Origin: DATFNI01 sp963787205
Lineage (GTDB): Bacteria > Bacteroidota > Rhodothermia > Balneolales > DATFMH01
Direction: 5' to 3'
Assembly (NCBI GenBank): GCA_963787205.1
Contig: CAWBCD010000014.1
Span: forward strand, 186,001 to 250,000
DNA: 64,000 nt
The notes beneath the pieces are model-generated. The model saw nothing but the letters and a program-made list of their open reading frames with translations, made no database searches and was not told the origin of the DNA. Every line of letters starts with the position of its first letter. Position 1 is the stretch's first letter. The position numbers were made by a program, and so were the translations under genes. This document shows positions 34,760 to 43,036 of this stretch, piece after piece.

Positions 34760-37237
34760 TCAGGTCGCCGATTCCACTTCGAGTGGCTGGACATCCCAAA
34801 TCTCTTCGGCATAATCGAGTATGGTGCGGTCTGATGAAAATTTACCCATTCGTGCTGTGTTGTGTATAGCCCGTTTCCACCATTCATCAGGCTTCCTGTA
34901 AACCTTTTCAACCTCGGCCTGCATATCCAGATATTTCTGATAATCAGCCAGCACCATAAAATAGTCGTTCTCATTGAGCAAGGCATGGACAACCGGCTGG
35001 AACAGGTCAGGTTCGTTGGGACTGAAAAAGCCGCTTTGCAGTTGATCAATAGCTTTCTTCAGTTCTTCATTTTCTTCGTAGTAGATGTGTGAGTTGTAGC
35101 CTTCCCGCCTCATTCGCTCGATATCTTCGACAGTCAGACCAAAGATGAAGATGTTTTCATCACCCACCTCTTCCTTGATCTCGATATTGGCACCATCAAG
35201 GGTTCCGATTGTAAGTGCACCGTTGAGAGCGAATTTCATATTGCCGGTGCCGGATGCTTCCATCCCGGCTGTTGAGATTTGCTCGGAAAGATCCGCCGCA
35301 GGAATCATCAGTTCGGCAAGGGTGACACAGTAGTTGGGCAGAAACAGCACCTTCAGTTTTTTATTGACATCCGTGTCATGGTTAATCTTGTTGGCGATAC
35401 TGTTGATCAGTTTGATATGAAGTTTTGCCATCGCGTAGCCTGGTGCTGCCTTGCCTGCAAACAAAATAGTTCGCGGCTGTACGTCGGCTTTTGGATTTTC
35501 CTTGATGCGGTTATACAGTGTGACAGCGTGAAGAGCAGCGAGAAGCTGGCGTTTGTATTCGTGAATCCGCTTGATCTGGATATCAAAGAGAGAATCGGGA
35601 TCTACCGTTTCATTTACACGTCCCTTGATGTAGCGAGCCAGCCTTACCTTGTTTTCATGCTTTATATTAGCAAAATCCTTACGGAAACCAGCATCATCTG
35701 CCAGCTTGTCTATTTTCTTGAGTTCGTCAAGATCCGTGACCCAGTTCTCCCCGATACATTTTGTGATCGCATCGGCTAGCAGGGGATTACACTGTTTCAA
35801 CCAGCGACGGGGAGTAATACCATTCGTTTTGTTCGTGAACCGGTCCGGCCACAGGTCGTTGTAGTCGCTGAAGAGTGTTTTTTTCAGCAGCTTGGAATGC
35901 AGAGCCGAAACCCCGTTGATTTTATGAGACCCCACAATCCCCAAAGTTGCCATCTGAACGCTGGGTTGTTCTCCTTCGCTGATGATGGACATACGCCGGA
36001 TGCGGTTAATATCCTCACCTAGTTCTGTCCTGACCTTGTTTAGAAACCGGTTGTTAATCTCATAGACGATTTGAAGGTGTCTTGGCAGAATATTGCGAAG
36101 CAGGTGAACAGGCCATTTCTCCAGCGCCTCCGGCATAAGGGTATGGTTCGTGTAGGCCATCGTTTTGACCGTAATCTCCCAGCTAACATCCCACCCAAGC
36201 TGTTCCTCATCCATGAGGATCCTCATGAGTTCGGGTATGGCGAGGTTAGGGTGTGTATCATTACACTGAATAGCCACTTTCCCCGGAAACTTACGCCAGT
36301 CGTCATGCATCTTTTTGAAACGACGAATGATATCACGCAGCGTGGCGGCCACCAGGAAGTATTCCTGTTTTAACCGGAGTTCCTGGCCCACGAATACTTT
36401 GTCGTTGGGATAGAGCACACGGGAGATATTCTCCTGAAGTTCTGCATCACGAATGGCGTTAATATAGTCTCCTTGGTTGAAGACGTGCAGATCGATATGT
36501 TTCGAAGACTCGGCTTTCCAGAGACGCAGGTTGTTCACAACTGCATTTTTAAAACCGGGTACCGGGAAATCGTAAGCCTGGGCAATGACCGTATCCGTAT
36601 TGATCCACCGGTATCGCAAATTGCCGTCTTCATCGGTGTAGGCATTTGATTCTCCATAAAAATGGACAGGGTAGTTTATTCGTGGTCGGACAATATCCCA
36701 CGGAGTGCCATATTCCTGCCAAAGATCAGGCGACTCAATCTGGTATCCATCGATGATCTTTTGATAGAAGATGCCGAAGTCGTACCGGATCCCATAACCG
36801 TATCCGGGGATACCAAGACTAGCCATTGAATCGAGGAAACATGCGGCCAGACGCCCTAACCCGCCGTTGCCAAGCCCGGCGTCCCATTCGCTTTCCTTGA
36901 GCTTGTCGTAATCGATGCCCATGTTGCCCAGTGCCTCGTGTGCTACGTCTTTCAATCCCAGATTGATGAGTGCATTGTCGAGCATGCGACCCAGTAGATA
37001 TTCCATGGACAAATAGTATACCCGTTTTGCATCAGCCTGATAGTATCGCTGCTGTGTATTGATCCAGCGGTGATTCAGCCGGTCCATAACAGCAAAGACG
37101 AGACTGCGATACTGGTCCCAGTCCGTCGCCGAGTATTGGTCTTTAGCAAGTGTGTAGTGAAGGTGGTTTTCTATATCGTGTTGAAAGGCATTGACATCCA
37201 TTCCAATGCGATCGCTTCCGTTTTGTGCCTGTTCCAT
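34760..37237 (-). CDS. glgP: Glycogen/maltodextrin phosphorylase
   Basis: GlgP releases glucose 1-phosphate from the ends of alpha-1,4-glucans. The 825-residue length matches the E. coli-type enzymes. Clear landmarks are YYLSMEYLLGRML, GNGGLGRLAACFLDSMA, CNDTHPNLAIPELMR and the pyridoxal-phosphate site EASGTGNMKFALNGALTIG (about residue 670), followed by DGANIEIKEEVG. It lies alone on the minus strand. The branching enzyme and amylomaltase genes of the same pathway are 7-9 kb away on the other strand. Confidence 0.97.
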   Translation of the reverse strand: MEQAQNGSDRIGMDVNAFQHDIENHLHYTLAKDQYSATDWDQYRSLVFAVMDRLNHRWINTQQRYYQADAKRVYYLSMEYLLGRMLDNALINLGLKDVAHEALGNMGIDYDKLKESEWDAGLGNGGLGRLAACFLDSMASLGIPGYGYGIRYDFGIFYQKIIDGYQIESPDLWQEYGTPWDIVRPRINYPVHFYGESNAYTDEDGNLRYRWINTDTVIAQAYDFPVPGFKNAVVNNLRLWKAESSKHIDLHVFNQGDYINAIRDAELQENISRVLYPNDKVFVGQELRLKQEYFLVAATLRDIIRRFKKMHDDWRKFPGKVAIQCNDTHPNLAIPELMRILMDEEQLGWDVSWEITVKTMAYTNHTLMPEALEKWPVHLLRNILPRHLQIVYEINNRFLNKVRTELGEDINRIRRMSIISEGEQPSVQMATLGIVGSHKINGVSALHSKLLKKTLFSDYNDLWPDRFTNKTNGITPRRWLKQCNPLLADAITKCIGENWVTDLDELKKIDKLADDAGFRKDFANIKHENKVRLARYIKGRVNETVDPDSLFDIQIKRIHEYKRQLLAALHAVTLYNRIKENPKADVQPRTILFAGKAAPGYAMAKLHIKLINSIANKINHDTDVNKKLKVLFLPNYCVTLAELMIPAADLSEQISTAGMEASGTGNMKFALNGALTIGTLDGANIEIKEEVGDENIFIFGLTVEDIERMRREGYNSHIYYEENEELKKAIDQLQSGFFSPNEPDLFQPVVHALLNENDYFMVLADYQKYLDMQAEVEKVYRKPDEWWKRAIHNTARMGKFSSDRTILDYAEEIWDVQPLEVESAT

Positions 37238-37369
37238 ATAAAAATTTTTGCTTACTTAAACGTTATCAGCAAAATAAGTACAATATTGTTTTTACAGTAA
37301 AAGATAATGATTTAGAATCTGGTAGAAAGTTATGATTTCCCGTGAATAATCATGCAAAATAGTAAGGGG

Positions 37370-38248
37370 TCAGACCAATTCATAGATATTAGAGTCAGGA
37401 TCAAAATCCGGTGCAGTCATTTTTACCTGTATCCCGGCATCCAGAAATCCACGTAGTGATTGATTGGCAACGAATTCCTGTTCGAAAAGGCCATACACAG
37501 CCGAGCCGCTTCCGCTCATCAGAGCGAACGAGGCGCCATCTTCATACAACTGATCCTTCACGTTGCCGACCATTGGATGTAAAGCAACGACTGGCGGTTC
37601 CAGATCATTCGTCAGCAGATAATGCCATTCATCAATCGGTTCATTTTGCAGAACGTTGACCAGATCAAAATCATGCATGCTATTTGGTTCACAATAGCGA
37701 TATGCTTCTGCTGTAGAGCTGTGAATGCCGGGATATACGATGATGATCCAGTAATTCGGCTGGATGTCAATGGGATACAGATCAGTACCGGTGCCTGTTC
37801 CAATTGCAGTCTTATTGTAAATGAATAACGGTATGTCGGAACCGAGTGTCGCTCCTAATTCAGCAAGTTCCGAATCAGAAAGGTGATGACCTTCTAACCG
37901 GTTTAGCAGCCGTAAGGTCAATGCGGCGTCACTGCTGCCGCCTCCAAGTCCGGCACCCGCGGGAATCTGTTTTTCAACTGTGATGTGCCAGCGCGACTTC
38001 AACCCCACCTCCAGATCAAACAATTCGACAGCCCGGTTCACCAGGTTACCGGGACCCGGTTCGATATCGGTGTTTTTCATTTCTATGCGATGTCGATCCG
38101 CCTCTTGCACTTCGAAACGATCACTCCAGTCGATGAATGCAAAACCTGTCGTGATATCGTGATAGCCGTTATCAAGCCGGGCATTAACATGTAACCCGAG
38201 GTTGATTTTAGCATACGCCCGCGCTGTCCATTTAGTATTCTGTAACAT
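37370..38248 (-). CDS. ispE: 4-diphosphocytidyl-2-C-methyl-D-erythritol kinase
   Basis: IspE is the GHMP kinase of the MEP pathway for isoprenoid precursors. The 292-residue protein starts with AYAKINLGLHVNARLDNGYHD, the family opening, has the ATP loop PAGAGLGGGSSDAALTL (about residue 95) and the C-terminal ALMSGSGSAVYGLFE. The predicted protein ends inside a short gap before glgP. No other MEP pathway gene is in the window. Confidence 0.95.
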   Translation of the reverse strand: MLQNTKWTARAYAKINLGLHVNARLDNGYHDITTGFAFIDWSDRFEVQEADRHRIEMKNTDIEPGPGNLVNRAVELFDLEVGLKSRWHITVEKQIPAGAGLGGGSSDAALTLRLLNRLEGHHLSDSELAELGATLGSDIPLFIYNKTAIGTGTGTDLYPIDIQPNYWIIIVYPGIHSSTAEAYRYCEPNSMHDFDLVNVLQNEPIDEWHYLLTNDLEPPVVALHPMVGNVKDQLYEDGASFALMSGSGSAVYGLFEQEFVANQSLRGFLDAGIQVKMTAPDFDPDSNIYELV

Positions 38249-38284
38249 TCAGACTGGAATTTACCTTACCCATTTGTTGATGAA

Positions 38285-38299
38285 CACCCTGACAGGGTG
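38285..38299. repeat. Short palindrome CACCCTG-A-CAGGGTG
   Basis: A perfect 7-base inverted repeat with a single central base, just upstream of the ispE start on its promoter side. The CCCTGACAGGG core resembles REP-like intergenic hairpins I recall from Bacteroidota and Chlorobi, but the copy number here cannot be judged. Confidence 0.5.
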
Positions 38300-38512
38300 A
38301 AAGAATCAGAAAATAGGCAGTAATGCTGAAAATTGCCCGAGTTGAAAAGTTTCGAATATTCAGTGTCTATGAAGTCGGAAGGACTCAATTCCTTAGTATG
38401 ACTCCATAAGAGTGTATCGAAAGGTCTGCGCAAGCAGAAATGCAGGCGTGCATAATAAAATGATGAGTAACAGTATCTTTATTCATAATCGCCCCTTATT
38501 GGCAAGAAAAAA

Positions 38513-38540
38513 CAGTAGACAGTTATCAGTAAGCAGTACC
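38513..38540. repeat. Four tandem heptamers, CAGTANN
   Basis: The units CAGTAGA, CAGTTAT, CAGTAAG and CAGTACC follow each other with an exact 7-base period. The array ends 4 bases before the 27-base palindrome at 38545. Confidence 0.6.
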
Positions 38541-38544
38541 AATT

Positions 38545-38571
38545 GTAGGTCGGACAGCCTGTCCGACCTAC
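38545..38571. repeat. REP-like perfect palindrome overlapping the cca stop codon
   Basis: The arms GTAGGTCGGACAG (38545-38557) and CTGTCCGACCTAC (38559-38571) are perfect complements around one base. The right arm contains the TAG stop codon of the CCA-adding enzyme gene (38568-38570 on the minus strand). Elements with this GTAGGTCGGACA core are, from memory, widespread intergenic repeats linked to REP-associated tyrosine transposases. No transposase gene is here. Confidence 0.7.
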
Positions 38572-40034
38572 ATCATCCATTCGTTCTTATGCTCCAGCAT
38601 GTAGGTGTAGGCGGCATCGTGGTCGTTGGGCACATCACCATTCAGAATGGCTTCTTCAATCTCTTTTTTGATTTTGCCGACTGCGGGACCGGGCTTTAAG
38701 CCAAAGGCTTTCATGATCTCGTCTCCGTTGATCGGGGGCTGCCAGTTGCGGAGGCGATCCTTTTCCTCTACCTCATGAATCTTTCTCTCGACATCATCAA
38801 AGTTTTTCAGGTAACGGCGGACTTTCCGGTCGTTTTTACTGGTGATGTCAGCACGGCAGAGTTGCATGAGATCGTTTAGATACTTGCCCGCTTCCACGAT
38901 CAACCGGCGAATGGCACTGTCGGTAACTTCTTCATTGGCAAGTGCTATCGGACGCAAATGAAGTCGAACCAGTTTAGAGACATACCGCATGCGTTCATCA
39001 AGTGGGAGTCCGAGACGCCGGAAGATGCGTTTTGTCCATTTGGCACCCAGGGCATCATGACCGTGAAATGTCCATCCCTGCTGTTCGTCAAATCGTTTAG
39101 TGGCCGGTTTGGCGATATCGTGCATGATGGCGGCCCATCTCAGCCACAGATCATTCGATTTCTCCGAGATATTATCGAGCACCTGAAGTGTGTGCCAGAA
39201 ATTATCCTTGTGACCAATCCCATTGATCTCCTCGGCCCCCTGCAGGTTATTCAATTCCGGAAAGATATGGGGGAGCAAGCCCGTCTTATAAAGCAAACCG
39301 AAACCAATTGATGGCTTGTCAGCCATAATAATCTTGTTGATCTCATCGATAATCCGCTCTTTGGAGACGATCGTAATGCGCTCCGCCATTTCAGCGATAG
39401 CATCCAGAGTGGCTTGCTCAATCCTGAAATCAAGCTGGGCAGCAAAACGGATGGCACGGAGCATCCGCAGCGGATCATCGTCAAAGGTCCTTCGCGGATC
39501 GACGGGTGTTCGGATGAGGCGATCTTTTAAATCTTCGACACCACCAAATGGATCCAGTAACAAACCAAAATCTTCCTTATTAAGTGACCAATAAAGCGCG
39601 TTAATCGTAAAATCACGCCGCCTCTGATCATCTTCAAGCGTGCCATCCTCTACAATTGGCTTTCTGGAATCGCGTCGATAGCTTTCTTTACGGGCACCGA
39701 CGAATTCAAGGATCAGATCCGGTATTCTGATCTGTGCGGTACCAAACTGTTTGAAAACGGAGAGGCTGCAATTTTCTAGTTTCTTACTCAGTTTCTGTGC
39801 AAAACGTACACCAGGCCCGACAGTGACAAGATCGATCTCAGGGGTTTCTTTGACATCGAGACGGTCCAGGTAGTAATCACGCACATAGCCACCAACAACG
39901 TAAACAGGTTGATTCAGCTCGGCGGCCGTTTCCGATATGAGATGGAAGAGGGTGATATGTTGCTGGTCGATATCCAAGCCTGAAAGTCTGGGAACAGAGC
40001 CCGGTTGCTTAGTCTCGATTGCGTTTCGAGTCAT
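38568..40034 (-). CDS. cca: CCA tRNA nucleotidyltransferase / poly(A) polymerase family, with HD domain
   Basis: This 488-residue class II nucleotidyltransferase adds or repairs the tRNA 3' CCA end. The head domain has YVVGGYVRDYYLDRLD (about residues 42-57) followed by the metal-binding pair in EIDLVTV, where glutamate replaces the usual first aspartate. RRRDFTINALYW and DPLRMLRAIRFAAQLDFRI follow. An HD hydrolase-type domain is present (FWHTLQVLDNI, IMHDIAKPATKRF). The C-terminus ends at a TAG supplied by a palindromic repeat, with the last residues EWMM. Poly(A) polymerase activity is the alternative, since the two are hard to separate by sequence. Confidence 0.9.
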   Translation of the reverse strand: MTRNAIETKQPGSVPRLSGLDIDQQHITLFHLISETAAELNQPVYVVGGYVRDYYLDRLDVKETPEIDLVTVGPGVRFAQKLSKKLENCSLSVFKQFGTAQIRIPDLILEFVGARKESYRRDSRKPIVEDGTLEDDQRRRDFTINALYWSLNKEDFGLLLDPFGGVEDLKDRLIRTPVDPRRTFDDDPLRMLRAIRFAAQLDFRIEQATLDAIAEMAERITIVSKERIIDEINKIIMADKPSIGFGLLYKTGLLPHIFPELNNLQGAEEINGIGHKDNFWHTLQVLDNISEKSNDLWLRWAAIMHDIAKPATKRFDEQQGWTFHGHDALGAKWTKRIFRRLGLPLDERMRYVSKLVRLHLRPIALANEEVTDSAIRRLIVEAGKYLNDLMQLCRADITSKNDRKVRRYLKNFDDVERKIHEVEEKDRLRNWQPPINGDEIMKAFGLKPGPAVGKIKKEIEEAILNGDVPNDHDAAYTYMLEHKNEWMM

Positions 40035-40105
40035 CGGTCAATGTGACGTTAGTTCACGCACCTCACTGGAAGGTACGTTATCCTGTTATTCGATTTGCTG
40101 CAGAT

Positions 40106-41101
40106 TTATTTTACGATGGAATGATCACCTATGTGAAGCGTTCCTACATACCTGAAAACAGAGGTATGGTTGCCAACGGTCGCTTCGTCGAGCTTCGATT
40201 GTACGATCTGGCTATGGTCAAGAATCACACTTTTGGTCACCGTGCTGTCTGTAATGGAAGTGTTCGGTCCCACGCTTGTATACGGACCAATCGTTGAGTT
40301 CCTGATGGATACATCCTTGCCGATATAAACGGGAGCGATTATCTTCGAATTAGGATATTTGCTAGCATCAAAAGGCGGGTTTTCCTTTTCAAGGATAATC
40401 CGCGTGGTCTCCGACCAGGCTTCGATAGTGCCGCAGTCGAGCCATTCGTCAACAGTAGCTACTTTAAAGTGTTTGCCGTCTTTCAGAAGGCGATCCAGTG
40501 CATCGGTTAGCTGATACTCATTTCCATGGCCTGTGACATTATGTTGGAGCAGATACTCGATTTCCTTCTTCAGATATTTACCCTCCTTAAAATAATAGAC
40601 TCCGATAATCGCCAAATCAGAAATAGGTTCGCTTGGTTTCTCGACAAAATCGGTGATGGTTTCACCCTGGTGTACCGCCACGCCGAAACGGGAGGGATCA
40701 TCTACCTTTTTCAGCCAGATGACACTGTCGGCATCCTCGAGCGATACGCTGCCTTTGGTATCAAAAAGAGTATCTGCAAAAACGATAATGACTTCGCCCT
40801 CAAGGGAATCGGCAGCGCAATAAACGGCATGTGCCGTTCCAAGCGCTTCATCCTGCGTGTAAAAGGTTGCTTTGGCACCGTGGCGTTCACTCAATTTGGT
40901 CAGATCATGCTTGACCTCATCCCCAAAATCTCCTAAAACAAATACATACTCATCAATAGTACGCTCGAGTGTGCGGTCAAAAGTCTGGATGATGCGCTCA
41001 ACAATGGAAGTACCGGCAACAGGAAGCAGGGGCTTCGGTGTTGTATGGGTATGTGGTCGAAGACGGGTTCCCTTGCCTGCCATTGGAATAATTAATTTCA
41101 T
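40106..41101 (-). CDS. Sugar-1-phosphate nucleotidyltransferase with left-handed helix tail
   Basis: The 331-residue protein has the pyrophosphorylase signature MAGKGTRLRPHTHTTPKPLL (residues 7-26), a mid-domain VEKPSEP and GTIEAW, and a C-terminal set of hexapeptide repeats (IAPVYIGKDVSIRNSTIGP, VGPNTSITDSTV) forming a left-handed beta helix. This is the layout of the long RmlA-like or GlmU-like enzymes that make dTDP- or UDP-sugars. Although glycogen genes are near, it does not look like ADP-glucose pyrophosphorylase, which has a different N-terminal signature. The exact sugar is unknown. The gene is monocistronic. Confidence 0.85.
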   Translation of the reverse strand: MKLIIPMAGKGTRLRPHTHTTPKPLLPVAGTSIVERIIQTFDRTLERTIDEYVFVLGDFGDEVKHDLTKLSERHGAKATFYTQDEALGTAHAVYCAADSLEGEVIIVFADTLFDTKGSVSLEDADSVIWLKKVDDPSRFGVAVHQGETITDFVEKPSEPISDLAIIGVYYFKEGKYLKKEIEYLLQHNVTGHGNEYQLTDALDRLLKDGKHFKVATVDEWLDCGTIEAWSETTRIILEKENPPFDASKYPNSKIIAPVYIGKDVSIRNSTIGPYTSVGPNTSITDSTVTKSVILDHSQIVQSKLDEATVGNHTSVFRYVGTLHIGDHSIVK

Positions 41102-41262
41102 GCGTCACGTCTTTTTTTCAAGGTTGATATTTCGGCTGTAAAGATACTATAACTTGTTATATTAAGCGACTACCGGCGCAACCGCCAACGCAGGAAGAAC
41201 GTATATTCGTTCAGCATCACAGGTGACATCTCACCACCATAAGTCAAAATAACGGAATCTAC

Positions 41263-42906
41263 ATGCTCTCGAGCTGGTACATCACATTTATAGATATTCT
41301 CGATATTCTTTTCATTCTGGTCATGACGCGCCGCATGATCTACCGCGGCCGAATGCTCCTGCATACGTTTCAGTTATCGGGATATAAAATTCGCGAATTC
41401 TGGCACTGGCTGAAAAATCACTGGATGGACCATGTTATCTCGCTCGAACAGGGACTGATGGACCTGGTAGTTATGGTTGCCTTTACGTTTTTTCGCTCGA
41501 AAATAACCGAGTCCGCGATAACTGTTATTTTGCTGATATTCACGTTGGTTTGGATGGGACCGGTAAGTGAGTTCCGGAGGAAACAAAAAAAGCCCCTTGT
41601 GTTTACCTCCCGGATGTCCCGCCTTGCCATTCTATTCGCCATCCTGGCTGCCATCCTTCCGGTCTATGGTACGATTCTGACATTGACTAACAGCAGCTTG
41701 TACCTTGACATCTATACCCTGGGACTTACCTGGATTCAAGCTGATATCCTGCTGCCATTCTGGCTCCTTTTGGCCGGTTTTATCATGATGCCGTTCGAGC
41801 ATTACGTGCATAACCAGTTCAAGCAGATGGCCCGTAAAAAACTGGCGTCAATGCCGAATCTGATGATTATTGCTATCACTGGGAGCTACGGGAAGACGTC
41901 AACCAAGTTCATGATTCGTGATCTTCTGAAGGAGCGATATAATGTGCTGGCCACGCCCGGCAGTTATAACACGCCGATGGGTATTTGTAAAGTGATTAAC
42001 CAGGATCTGCAGGCATCGCACCAGATTCTGGTGCTTGAGATGGGTGCCCGGTACAGGGGGAATATCCGGGAATTATGCGAAATCGCCCGTCCCAATATTT
42101 CCGTGGTCACAAACATCGGACTGGCGCATCTGGAGACGTTTGGTTCACAGGAAGGTATCCGGGAGACCAAATCGGAGATCGTGCAGTATATGAAACAGAA
42201 GGGCACCGTGGTTCTCAATGCCGATGACCCGCTGGTGATGACGATGGCCGATATCCGGGATGATGCAACGATCCTGACTGCCGGTTTCGAAAACGGGGAT
42301 TTTAAGGCGGATCAGATCAGGTATGATCAAAACGGGTGCACGTTCCGGGTGACAGATCCTGAACAACAAAGTGTGGAAGTAAGACTTCAGTTACTCGGCA
42401 AACACAATGTGCACGACCTGCTGCTGGCCATGACAGTTGGTCATCACCTTGGACTGAGGCTCCGGACGATGGTAGTGGCAGCTTCGAACATTCAGCCCGT
42501 AGAGCACCGTCTGCAACTTAAACAACAGGACGGCATCACAATCCTCGATGATGCTTTTAACTCAAACCCCGTTGGCGCCAGAAATGCCGTTGATATCCTG
42601 GCACAGTTTAACGGTGGCCGCCGCATCCTGATAACGCCCGGAATGGTGGAACTGGGAGAAGCAGAATACGAGGAAAACAAAAACTGGGGCAGTTTTATTG
42701 GTACGAAAAACCTGGATCTGGTCGTGCTGGTTGGTCCGGAACGAACCAAGCCTATTCATGACGGATTGAAACAGGAGGGTTTTGATGGCGAACGCGTACG
42801 GGTGGTGAAATCACTTTTTGCAGCCAACGAGATCATCAGTGAGTTTGCCCAGAAGGGCGATACGATCCTGTATGAGAACGATTTGCCGGATACGTATAAC
42901 GAGTAA
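41263..42906 (+). CDS. Membrane-anchored MurF-like Mur ligase
   Basis: The C-terminal 340 residues are a Mur ligase most like MurF, which adds D-Ala-D-Ala to the UDP-MurNAc-peptide: P-loop AITGSYGKTSTK (about residue 205), LEMGARYRGNIRELCEIA, TNIGLAHLETFGS and DDAFNSNPVGA. The first 200 residues hold four or five membrane helices in place of the usual MurF N-terminal UDP-binding domain. A membrane MurF with an SYGKTS loop is known to me from Campylobacterota. It is not in a mur/dcw cluster. It could be the only MurF of the cell or an amide ligase with another substrate. Confidence 0.82.
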   Translation: MLSSWYITFIDILDILFILVMTRRMIYRGRMLLHTFQLSGYKIREFWHWLKNHWMDHVISLEQGLMDLVVMVAFTFFRSKITESAITVILLIFTLVWMGPVSEFRRKQKKPLVFTSRMSRLAILFAILAAILPVYGTILTLTNSSLYLDIYTLGLTWIQADILLPFWLLLAGFIMMPFEHYVHNQFKQMARKKLASMPNLMIIAITGSYGKTSTKFMIRDLLKERYNVLATPGSYNTPMGICKVINQDLQASHQILVLEMGARYRGNIRELCEIARPNISVVTNIGLAHLETFGSQEGIRETKSEIVQYMKQKGTVVLNADDPLVMTMADIRDDATILTAGFENGDFKADQIRYDQNGCTFRVTDPEQQSVEVRLQLLGKHNVHDLLLAMTVGHHLGLRLRTMVVAASNIQPVEHRLQLKQQDGITILDDAFNSNPVGARNAVDILAQFNGGRRILITPGMVELGEAEYEENKNWGSFIGTKNLDLVVLVGPERTKPIHDGLKQEGFDGERVRVVKSLFAANEIISEFAQKGDTILYENDLPDTYNE

Positions 42907-42918
42907 AGGGAGAATGGA

Positions 42919-42940
42919 AATTAGAGAATTAGAAATTGGA
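42919..42940. repeat. Heptamer-like repeat after the MurF-like gene
   Basis: AATTAGA (42919-42925), AATTAGA (42927-42933) and AATTGGA (42934-42940) form three near-identical 7-base units with one extra base. The array lies 48 bases before the palindrome at 42988-43013, in the gap between two convergent genes. Confidence 0.45.
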
Positions 42941-42987
42941 TGAACTCACGCGAGCAACACGGCGAGCCGAAACGCCATTACGAAACT

Positions 42988-43013
42988 GGTTCAGGCGTCA
43001 TCGCCTGAACCAA
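42988..43013. repeat. Perfect hairpin between convergent genes
   Basis: TGGTTCAGGCG (42988-42998) and CGCCTGAACCA (43003-43013) pair over 11 bases around a TCAT loop. It lies between the convergent MurF-like and LolC/E-like genes. No T run follows on either side, so it looks like a REP-type element or a Rho-dependent stabilising hairpin rather than an intrinsic terminator. Confidence 0.6.
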
Positions 43014-43036
43014 AGCATAAACACACCTAATTTCTC

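Larger units (their letters stand above)
38249..38567. other. ispE-cca gap with several short repeats
   Basis: No gene is evident in these 319 bases. They hold a CACCCTG-A-CAGGGTG hairpin at 38285-38299, four tandem 7-base units (CAGTA plus two variable bases) at 38513-38540 and most of a 27-base palindrome (38545-38571) that ends inside the cca gene. Confidence 0.6.

Noticed and set aside
40106..41101. ADP-glucose pyrophosphorylase (GlgC), suggested by nearby glycogen genes
   Set aside because: The N-terminal GKGTRLRPHTHTTPKP and the hexapeptide tail fit RmlA/GlmU-like enzymes better than GlgC.
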